Positions 1 to 10,600 of a DNA stretch of 64,000 nt are shown here, one piece after another. The translations under genes were made by a program, and so were the position numbers. The notes under the pieces were generated by a model. The model saw only the letters and a program-made list of their open reading frames with translations. It had not been told where the DNA came from and searched no databases. The stretch is from NCBI RefSeq assembly GCF_003073045.1, contig NC_037593.1, positions 4,889,525-4,953,524 on the forward strand, written 5' to 3'. Source of the stretch: Pomacea canaliculata (taxonomy: Eukaryota > Mollusca > Gastropoda > Architaenioglossa > Ampullariidae). Position 1 is the first letter of the stretch. Each line of letters opens with the position of its first letter.

Positions 1-409
1 CAGAACCATAAGAAATAAAGCATTACACTTTTCTGTCTGCATGTAATAGAATAAACAAACAAAACATGTAACTTAACAAATAATTTTACAAAAATTAAAC
101 AACCAATGTAAATAGTCCCACGAAATACTGAGTGCAGTGGTTCTTTATTTCTAAGTTGCAGCATGCAGGACAATTGAACTCAAAGAAACATTTCTGTGTT
201 TTCCAACCATAATCCCAAGCCTTCAACCAGTCACTTTCTAGTAGAAGTTCTACTCCACATTAAAGCGTATGCATCAAAAGGCACAGGAAAAGGATGTCAG
301 CCTAAAAAGCCTCAGTTTCAAGTAATATCCCATACCCCCACACACACACACAGACAGAGGACATGAAGTTTTGTATTACCAGCATTGCTATACTATCATC
401 ACCATTTTA

Positions 410-1189
410 CAGTGGAACCTCAGCTAACGATCACAATCCATTCTGGAAAGTTGGTCGGTACCCGAAATGTTCGGTATCCGAAACAATTTTCCCCATAAGA
501 AATAAAGGAAATAAATTTCATTGGTTCCCAGCCCCTGTTGACTTGCTAATATATGAAAGTTACAAACTATAAAGCAGCACTTGTCCCTGGGGTTTTCTTC
601 TGCAAATCTTCATCGATTGTCAGCGCCTTCTCACAAATGAATGACTCACTGATGCTAGCACCTTCTATTTCTCCTTTATATACACAAGCAACAACTTTTC
701 TACTTCTTCCATTATTTGAGGCCTTCGTTTTGTTAAAGTACTTACTCCTTTTGAAACATTAGCTTCTTTAAGTCGAGACTGTCGACTTTGACATGCCGTA
801 TTTGGCAGCGATACCCGACACATGCATGCCTCCTTCATACTTTGAAATCATTTTCTCTTTCAAGTGAATTGTTGGGCGCTTCCTTTTCATTCCCTTGCTA
901 CTAATGCTCTTAATCTTCTTTGGAGCCATGATTGAGGGCTATATTATTAAAATAAAGCACAAAAATCACTAAATAAAAGGTGCACAGATAAAGATAACGA
1001 ACGACCAATTGTAACTGCGTTTCAAGCGGGAGTAATGCTTGGTCTGAGATGTTGGTCAGTCCTTTGTGAGTGACTTGACTGTTCGGTATCTGAATTTTGT
1101 TTGGTATCCGGTGCAAATTTTTAATGAAATTTTTGGTTGTTATCCGAAATGCTCGCTATCAAAGGCGTTGGCTAGCCGAGGTTCCACTG
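410..1189 (-). mobile_element. pogo/Tigger-type DNA transposon, internally shortened
   Basis: The element starts CAGTGGAACCTCAGCTAAC and its right end, read on the other strand, starts CAGTGGAACCTCGGCTAGCC, so the terminal inverted repeats are well preserved. TA dinucleotides flank both ends (408-409 and 1190-1191), the target duplication of Tc1/mariner/pogo elements. On the minus strand, from about 928 downward, it encodes the start of a pogo transposase: MAPKKIKSISSKGMKRKRP, a CENP-B type helix-turn-helix with GGMHVSGIAAKYGMSKSTVS, then in another frame VSKGVSTLTKRRPQIMEEVE. The catalytic DDE part is absent at 780 bp, so this is a non-autonomous deletion derivative. It lies in NAA25 intron 2. 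Confidence 0.87.
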
Positions 1190-1227
1190 TACTACAATCC
1201 ATCTTTAATTACAACTTATTCAATTAC

Positions 1228-2755
1228 CTTTGCACATTGAAAATCCTTCTGCTTTTTAAGCACTTTATCTGCTTCCTGGATAGCCTTGCGATTGTTGCCG
1301 TTGTCTAAACAATCTGAAAACAAAAAAAATTCTATTAATATAAAAAATGAAATATTTTATAAAATACTCTAAATAAATAAAATGAGCATTAAATGCCAGA
1401 TATCCATCATAATTGAGTTGTAAAGATATCCTGGCATGTCTCAAAACATAAATTTATATTGGTGGAAAAGTGTATATCTGTTTTCTATTAGCTCTACTAT
1501 GAGCACCCCTACCCCCACCACCCGAAGATTAAATGTTTTGTGCTAAAGCCACAGATATATCCGCTTGTATATACACAAAGGTGAACTTGCCTAGCATGAA
1601 ACAAGTCCTCGAGTTAAATACACACTTTGTTTTCAACAAAAATTTATGGAAAACTATCTACATTAAAAGAAAAAATGTATATTTACAGTCAGAATTGTAT
1701 TCACCTTTGGTAAATCAGGGACACACAGACAAAAAAAAAAAAACAAAAACAAACGAAGAACATGATGATAATATTGTGCCAATGCTGAAACTTGTCAAAT
1801 CATATAACCTCTGTCAGCCGCCCATTTTGAATGATGTTTATGTCTCAAAATGTCAACCAGTAAATATATTCAGCAGTCAGCAATGACAATTCAAATTAGA
1901 TAACAGCATTGTAATAACAATGCAGAAAATAGATAAAGTGTACATAAGGCTTACATAATTATGTATTTACAAGAAACTGTGCAGAGAAATCAGATTATAG
2001 TCTTGTGGTTCAATCATTTACAAGATTGGAGAATGCTTTATTTTTATACAAATGACTGTCACATGGGATTTAATACCAAAGCAAAAGCTAAAGGCTCTGA
2101 TTGTGCCTCCAGATCAAATGTCAAGCTTTTGACAATTGTGCGTATTCGTGACCTCGTCAACAACCGATTGTCTTTCAAAACTGTTTTCTTGGGCTGTCTT
2201 GTAAAATGCAAATAGCCGTCTTAAGATGAAAGTAAACGTTACGTGATAGTCAGCAGTAAAATTATAATACGTAAATAAAAATCATCTATAGCCGCTTGTC
2301 TACTTCATCTCTTGATGATCACTGCATATTAGAGGGTTATAATATGTAGTCCGTTAAGTCTACACAACTGGGCTTTTTTATTTAAATTTGTTTTGGAACA
2401 AGAATATGCAAGGACATCTGACTACAAGATAAGGAAACAAAAGGGTCAGTGTTACTTTATTTTATGCATAGAACAACTTCAATCACCGTTAGGCGAAATA
2501 CAATGTAAATAAGGCACTTTGCTCGGAGAAAGTGTCAAAATGGACAGAAAACCCGTCACTAATGACTCAAGGGAATTGAGTTTCAACCACAACAGTTTCT
2601 ACAATGAGCAATTGTTCAATTTATTTTTAGTCGAAACCGAGTAAATATTTCGTTTATATCGTTTTCTGTTATTGGTATTGTACACTATCTTATCACTGAC
2701 CATAGATAGGTCGAAGTCGTCTTTCATTCACGTCCACATGGCTACGAGACGCCAT
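1228..2755 (-). CDS. NAA25: NAA25 (MDM20), NatB acetyltransferase auxiliary subunit, first two coding exons
   Basis: Exon 1 is 2701-2755 (start codon 2755-2753, donor GTCAGT) and exon 2 is 1228-1313 (acceptor TTTTCAG, donor GTAATT). Joined they read MASRSHVDVNERRLRPIYD, then CLDNGNNRKAIQEADKVLKK and QKDFQCAK, ending in phase 0. This follows the N-terminus of animal NAA25, where the human protein has RRLRPIYDYLDNGNNKMAIQ. NAA25 is the TPR-rich auxiliary subunit that binds the catalytic subunit NAA20 in the ribosome-associated NatB complex, which acetylates N-termini starting Met-Asp, Met-Glu, Met-Asn or Met-Gln. Only about 47 residues are inside the window; the rest of the gene runs off the left edge, and exon 3 is not in positions 1-1227. 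The start codon has the context CCAAAATGGCG. Identity is confident; the splice sites are inferred from phase and homology. Confidence 0.87.
1314..2700 (-). other. NAA25 intron 1
   Basis: The intron between NAA25 exons 1 and 2 is AT-rich. An open frame of 117 codons on the plus strand (1533-1886) resembles no family I know and has a lysine-rich low-complexity part. I see no other structure here. Confidence 0.7.
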
Positions 2756-4610
2756 TTTGGAAGAGCGAGAATCTCGTCCACGAACGAGATGTGCTTGCAG
2801 GTGAGGGCAGTGCCGCCCACCCGCATAAACACAAACACACCTGCGCTCGCGCGAGAGACGATTACTGGTTTTACGTGACCGCCCTAATGTGATCATAAAA
2901 CATTCATTTTTTAATGCTTGCTTTTGCTGGAAAAGATGAATCTTGAGGATTTTTGTGAGTGGAGACTTTCTACCTTGCAGCTCATATAAGAATGGAGTTT
3001 TGTAGAGCTGCAGTGTATTTATGGAAGTGAAAACATGTCCAATTCTGAGAGGTGAATGCATGGGGTTGCCATGAGTGTGATAAGTCTATGTTAGGATAAA
3101 ATGCTAATTTTTTGCAGCTTTTGTATATTCTTTGCTTTGTCATACTATACTCCCTCAGTTTTGGAGCAACTATATTGCGGTTATATACTTTTATCATGTT
3201 TGTACCAATATATTGATATTCATGGCACATCATTATTCGTACTGATCATCATTTTGTGAATAATTAAGGCTTTGACCAATCAACCAATAAATGGTTGTAA
3301 AAGGGGCAATAACTTGTGGCAACGCAGGTCTTCACTTAAACCTTAATTTTTCTCCCCCTACCCAAATTTTAAACTTTCCAAAATTTATTTTAAAAAAATT
3401 CATTATGATTAAATTTTTACAAATTGAAAAGAAAATAGACTTTTAAAATGCCCATTGAAACAGCAAGCCAACAGAAATGTGTAGTTGTGTCAATGAAGTG
3501 TTTGATCACTCATTTAATACAAGTTTAGGTTTAGCTGACATAAGTTTCTTTTTTAGCATCTAAGATATATGGATACACCTTCACTAACACACACACATAC
3601 AAAATGCATGCTGTGCTAACAAGGGAAGGAATTTCATGATTCATCACTAGCTACTAATCAAAAAGCTGTTTCCAGTATTTAGCGCATTACCCAAATTAAT
3701 GAATAATATAAAAGTAGACACGTCATAGACTTATAATAAAAGACTTAACAATTTCAGCAATTCCATTCGGTTAGCAATGTCCATGTTAAAATAGTTCTTA
3801 CAGTTTCTTTTATAGTGGTTGCTTATCTCATGTCCCATTGCTTGCCTGCTTATTGCATATTTTGTCACTTTGTTAGCATATAGAATGGCATGTGCATGTA
3901 ATGTTGTTACATATTAGATTTGGTTTACTGCCTGTGGCTAAATTGCCAACAGGCTTATAGACATGAAATAAATGAAACTGAAATGAAAAGTGAAACCTCG
4001 GCACCATTTTTTTGCTATACAAATCTCTTCGCTAGCTTGAACATTTCAGTTTAACTGTCCTGTATGTAAAAACTTAAGTGGCAATTGTGTAGGATAAGGA
4101 CATTTAATAACTTTGACAAAACTTAACATAAGAAAAATATTTTTGATATTTTTTGAAGTTTTTGTTTTATTTTTATGTTATTCTTATATTAACCAGATGA
4201 ATACAGTTGCCAAGTGTGATTCTTGCATTCTCCAAGGGCATTATATACAGCAGTAGCACAACAGCCATTGAAACTCATTTTGAGCAGACATCAAATAAGT
4301 ACTACAAGCACTCCAATGGAATTATAACCACCATGCAAAATGTACTTCTTCCAGATGTTGCAAAAAATCTATGCTGGACATTGGGTCAAAAATTACTATT
4401 TCACGTCCAATACAAACATCTAGCACACAATCTCTGACAGCAACACACAAAGTCATTGTGACCTTCAATTTCCCACAACTTCATCCTTTCCTTTTACCTT
4501 TCATTCTTGCACGAGGCCACATGCATGCTTGCACATACACACACAGAGGGATATACGCACACCCACGTGCATACTGAATTTATGTGTCGGGATTCAAAAC
4601 TAAATGTTCT
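2756..4610 (-). other. SFSWAP 3' UTR and NAA25 upstream region
   Basis: This gap lies between the SFSWAP stop codon and the NAA25 start, both on the minus strand. The part near 4610 is probably SFSWAP 3' UTR. The part near 2756-2880 is CpG-richer (CGCTCGCGCGAG at about 2845) and probably holds the NAA25 promoter and 5' UTR. A hairpin GCCTGTGGC / GCCAACAGGC lies near 3930-3955. CA-rich stretches occur at 3590 and 4530-4560. No coding exon was found, and in particular no alternative last exon for SFSWAP. Confidence 0.55.
4166..4171 (-). terminator. Possible SFSWAP poly(A) signal
   Basis: AATAAA occurs on the minus strand about 440 bp past the SFSWAP stop codon. It would give a 3' UTR of roughly 450 nt. 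It rests on the hexamer alone. Confidence 0.4.
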
Positions 4611-7600
4611 TCAACAATCCATGACATGAATATCACCACTCCAGTCTTCAACCGCACAGAATTCATCTGGCCCATTGCTGCTGACTGTTTTTATGAGAGA
4701 TGAGTCACTGACTGAAGACAAAACATGGGATTCCTCTTGACCTTCATCAGAACTAGAGCTGGAATCTGAACTGATCACTTCTGGGATAGGTGATAAAACT
4801 CTTTCAATCGACTTCTCCTTTAAAGGTGATTGCATGAGAGATTTATCTGCTGCATCTGAGTCATGGGTTTGACTGCAAGATGGCTCTTTCTGCCTGCTAC
4901 TGGACCGGCTTTTGGTTTTGCTATCTTTGCTGCCAGACTCCTGGCTCTTGATGCTGCTTTTTTTGTAACGACTTCTGTCTTTCTCTCCATCATCAGTTTT
5001 GTAACGACGTCTTTCTTTTTCTCGATCATCAGTTTTATGCTTGTCCTTCTTGCTCTTTAACTTGTCTTTCTCCTTGTCTTTCTTTTTCTCCTTGTGCTTG
5101 TCCTTGTGTTTTTCCTTATCTTTCAAGTTATCCCACTCGTTGTCTTTGGATCGTCTCTCCTTCGATTTCCTCTTCTCCTCTTTTTCTTTGGATTTATCAC
5201 TCTCCCGGTCTTTCTTTTTGCTGGGTGTCCTATAGTGACAAAAGTGAGAAAGAATGAGGGAAAACAAAGTAATTTCAAAAACACAGATGTACAAAAGAAG
5301 GTCCCTCTAAATTAAGAACAAAATTACCATCATTTTATAAGTGATGACAATGCACAAAATGCAAAATTTTATAGCATTCTTTTCTGAAGTCCAGTCTTTT
5401 TTGCTAAATGTCTATAACCCAGAAGTGCTGATAGACAATGGCCATGACCTGTTAACTGAAGATTCCAAACTTATTTTATGCACCTCCTAGTCTTTTGTTC
5501 TGGTTTTGCAAACATGGTGCTGATAACACTTGGAACCGTGAAATGATTCAATAAATAAAGGAGGGAAGCATATATGGAACAAAAGATACAAGTACAGACA
5601 GCAAACCTTTGGTTCTGAAGACAAGATATAGGTAATTCATAATCTTAGTCAAAAAAAAAAAAAAGGCAATGATTGTTCATAGATATATTTGAAAAAAGGA
5701 TTGTGCATGAATATACACTGCAGATGCTTTAGTACATGGGAGAACCAGGAAAAGTTGATAATCAGGTGATGCATGTCTGTGTACAAAAGTGATGTCTCAA
5801 GTTTGACCTCTCTGCGTTTGGAGGTGTTATCTTGAAAATGAAAGGGTGAGGGGTTGAGTTACCCAGACTTTCGAAAAATAGTATTTTGTACTTATTCTGT
5901 CATTAGAAAACAAAATTTGTGCCTTTAGACCTAGATGATGCAAGACATTGGTTTAAAAGACTTACTTTGATCGGGAACGTTTATGCTTTTTCTTGTGCTT
6001 GCTGGACGTGGGAGACGGTGATCGAGATTTAGATTTTCTAGTGGTCTTTTTTCGTGGTGATTCACTCGGTCGTTTCAAGGGAGATCGACTCCTCATGGCT
6101 GGGGATGGAGACCTTCGTGACCAGGAGCCAAGAGGTGAGATTCTTGGACGTGTGCCAATGTGAGGTCTCCTTGGTGATCGTGACCGTCTTTGAGCAGGAC
6201 TGTATCTAGGAGGTGATCTGAAAAGAAATCGGAGAATATTGCCCTCAAAAAATCAACCTCAGAAATGGACAGGTGACAACTTCTGAAAGACACTAATTAA
6301 TAAGTGTCTTTCAAATTTTTATTTTCATAAAGAGGCCTGCTATTACCTTCTGGGATTAGAATACGCAGTAGGGGGTGTAGGTGACTTTGTTCTTCGTTTT
6401 TTCCGAAAATCCGAGGGTGATTTTGATCGGGAAGTTCTCTTGGATTTGTCTTCCCATCGAACTGGTGTCCCGGATCGGTTGTTGTATTCAAAAACAAGAG
6501 GAGAGTGGGGCTGACTGTTTACAGGAGTCACTGTTGGGGAGGATTTTGCTTCTGTAATTGACGGAAAGAGCAAAAATTAATGATAAAAACCTCTTTTTTA
6601 AAGTTACTACATTTCCATTGCTTTATGAAACCCCCTTTTTTTAACTTCCATGCAAATGAAAACGCTCCTTTTGCGCTGCCAATTAAGAAGCAAAGATAAA
6701 AAAATCTTTCTCTATAAGAAATATGCCATTGGCAGAGAATACCTGAGGCAACTTCGCCACTTCCACCTTCATCAGGGAAAGGTGATTCTTTGACAATACG
6801 AAGCAAATTGATGAACATGGCTGCCTTTCGTTTTCTCTCTAGCTGTAGCTGCTTCTCCCTGGCTGTACTCATCAGTTTGTCTCTGGCAGCAGCTACTAGC
6901 TTATCTTTCAGTCTTTCCTCGGCTAAAGAAACAAAATGGCTTTAAACAACATATCAAGGAGCAGGGGAAAGAGGACACAACCACCCTAACCTTCACCAAT
7001 GTCTCACTGCCCCTTCTGTTGAAACACTTGTCCTATGGATGACCTTATGCAACTGAGCAGAAAAGGCTATTGAAAAGCTAAAAGTATGAGATCAAACAAC
7101 TTTAATATGGTACTGCCAACACAGCCTAACAATAAAAGAAAGTAGCAATTACAATTTCACTGAAATCTAGACATTCAAATAGTTGTCCATCTACCTCACA
7201 CACACACAAAAAGTCATCTTGCTTTACTTATGAAGACCCAGCAAGAGCAGACTTACCTTGTCTACGTTCCAGCTCCTCTGGTGCAATTGGTGCCTTAGTG
7301 TCAGAAGTTGCAGGCACTGATGCAGAAGTTGTGGAAGATAAGTTAGTTGGTAACAAAACTGCACTCCCACGTACATCTGGTGAAGAAGATGGTGAACCAC
7401 TGCCTTTCTCTTTTCCATCAGCATCACCTGGAATGTCATCAATGTGGCCAGTAAAAAACAGAAAATAAGAATACAAAAAGGTATTTTCAACCGCCACAAT
7501 TTAATGCTCGTCTGTTTATTGTAAGCAATTTACTGAAACCACCATCATTGCTGTATAGTGGTGTGACGACCAACTTAAAGAGCAAAGTACAGTGTTATAT

Positions 7601-10600
7601 TGATTGGCTCATCTAAGTGTGTATATCTCTGACAGTACTGCCACTGTACCTTCTGTCTCTCCATCACTACTGTCATAATCAAACAGGGGCCGCTTCAGTG
7701 TGTTGACTGCATCTGGCTCTCGACTGCGCCCTTTGATAGAGAAACTGATGCTGCGATTAGCTTGCGCTGCTTCTTCTCTTTCTTGTTTTTCACGTGCTTG
7801 TTCTTTTAGTTTTTCTGCCTCCATTTTCTTCTTTGCCTCCTAAAATAAATCCACATTTAGTCTCAGGAAAAGAGAAGGTGATAAAGACATCTGAATGAAC
7901 AGCAAGGGCTCATATTACCATACTTGTCACCACCAAGCATGTATCATGAATATTGTCACTTGAGAACAATAAGTTCAAAACAGAAAGCTTGTTTATTTCA
8001 TACTTACTTTAATATGCATTTGCTTCTTGGAATCATAATAATGGAAGTGAACATGGCCGGGCTCCAAGAAGGCAAAACGAGGGTCTTTCTTGCTCTTTAC
8101 CACTATCTCAAACTCTAAACCATTCTTTGCCACATACATGGCCATGCGGTCAATGATAGGCTGTATGTCAGGTGGTGGTGGTACTTTGTCACTTTTAGCC
8201 GAGCCGCTGCAGACAATGAAAGGTTATTTCAAGGTCATTTGTTCACCAACCAAGTGGAAGTGTTATTTTGACCATGCATGTTCAACTGAACTTATTTAAT
8301 GAAACTGACAATCAAGTATCTCTTAAATGAATGTCAGTGATTGCGAGATTGAAGAAAATGTAGCCAACATTGCAAAGAGCACCATGAACACAAACATAGA
8401 AACTCCAATACAAACTGTTATAAAAATTTAGAACACGATTTTCAAATTCAATATTCTAAATTCAATGAAAGATGGTAACTGTATGGAACAGAGACTTCCT
8501 GTCATGAAAGTAGGTTCCAAGGCAGAAATAAAAATAATATTCTTGTAAAATTACAACAGCAACTGTTAATTAAACTGGATGATTTATTAGTCATAGTAAA
8601 AAAAAAAATATGAGAAAAGAACAAGATGACATTGCATAGTTGTGAAGACCTTGTCTTGCTTACCAATCTTCTTCATTCAGAGCTGCTAAGTCGCCTGCTG
8701 AATGAGGTCTTGGAAGCGGGCCAATAGCTTCAGTACCAGGAGGTGGGGGCTGCTCCCGCTCATCACACAAGCCACTCTGGTGAATGCGTTGGTGGAACCC
8801 AGCAACTCTGAGGCTGTGAAGAGGAGAAGAGCTGCCATAATCAGGCTGAGCCATAAATGGTGGTAACGGAGGTGGCCCCATATCAGGTACTTCATCTTGC
8901 TTTTCTTCTTTTGTGTCAACTCTGCACAATATAGGGATAAAATTTATGTGTCATGATCATTTGTTATCTCTGCAAATGACTGGAAAGTCTAACATAAAAA
9001 TTTGATGGGAAAATGTTGGAAGTGTCTTTTAATGTGCAAATCAACACTTTCCAAACAATATTTAGACTCTAGTCCACACCAGTAAAGCAGACTATCCATA
9101 AGCTCCCCACCTCACCTCAAAGACTAGCACCAGTCAAAGGACAAATGACTGACTGGAAGGAGGTTGTGTGGAAGGGCAACGAAGTGTGTCAACTGGATTT
9201 TCTTTAAAACATCCCCATATAAGTGCATTAAGTGTAGCCTACCTAAAACAATAATGATGCTGATAGCAGTATTTTAAACACACCTGGAAAACTTTTTAAA
9301 TGATGTGATCAGCTGACCGTAGGGAGTGTCATGGATAGAGATCTTGGGCATGATGATTGGCTTAGGAGGCTGCACACAGTTTAAAAACAGAATTTTCAAA
9401 CCATTTTAGAAAAAGTGAAACTAAAAAATGTGCATCTAAAAAAATGTGTGCCTAAAATTAACAAGAACAGAAAAGATAACTTTGTTTTGGCCAAAGACAA
9501 GAATTACCAAAAGGGAAATTATTAAACATACTTGAAACAACATCCAATTTGCTATTTGTGGCAAAATTTGACATTTCAGTGTACTTTTTTCAGAACTCAC
9601 CGGGGGTGGTGGCAAAGGCACAGCTGCAGAAGAGTTTGACAAACTTGGATGAAGGTAATGATCTTTGTCATATCCTGCACACACACACACGATGAGACAA
9701 GTTAAGCCAATTTCAAACATGCTAGCCTTGAGGACAATTTATAATCACTCCTATGTCACTTACATACTTTTAAGCTCATGCTATCTGAACAGAACTTCCC
9801 AACCCTCAATTTTTCACATCACCTGGGAAAAAACTCTGTTATAGCTGCTGTATAAATTTTTGTTTTCTAAATGGACTACACAATCATTACCTTTCTCTCC
9901 TTCCCTCCACAGCATTTTTATTGTTACTTCTCTCCTTTAGCAACTACTGTGTTATCAGGTTGATGGTGTGATCTGAAAGATGATTTCACTTTGTACATCT
10001 CACCCTTGTCTGATTTAATAACACCAGAATTCTATTGTCATCACCTCAAAATATGCAATTAAAACACTAAAGATGTACACAGATTTAATCTGCAAGATGC
10101 AGACATACTGTTGGGAAGAAATTCCCTGGAAGCATTAAGTGCCTTCTCAGTCACCTGAAAAGAGCTGGTACCAGCACAAGAAGTGCATCACATTTGCCAA
10201 TGAGCCAGCCACACAACAGCAGCTCAATGCAGCTGAAAGCCCAGACATAAGACATCAAAGATTTCTTTTTTTTTTTATGGCAAAGTTGATGCTTTTCACA
10301 TAATAATGATGAGCAAAACAAATGTACAGTCTTTCCCTGCCACCCCACCAAATGAGACCTAATCACAGTGACAATCTAAGAAAAATATACCATTTCAAAT
10401 AGATCATAAGGATCACCACACAAATTTTTACTGAACAATATGCCAAAGGTCTTAACAGACTGGACCATTCCATCAAATCATCATATTCTGGTGGAGTTTT
10501 CTGTTATTTTCTTCCAATGTTTTTGTACCTGCCATCTCTTCTTTCTCTTCCTGGTCTTGCTGAGGTCGATACTTTCCATCTTTGATCATCTGCACCAAAT

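Noticed and set aside
1533-1886. 117-codon plus-strand open frame
   Set aside because: It lies inside NAA25 intron 1, has a lysine run from an A-rich stretch and resembles no protein.
4863-5315. Plus-strand frames rich in Phe, Leu and Ser opposite SFSWAP exon 15
   Set aside because: They are the complement of the Lys/Asp/Ser-rich tail of SFSWAP.
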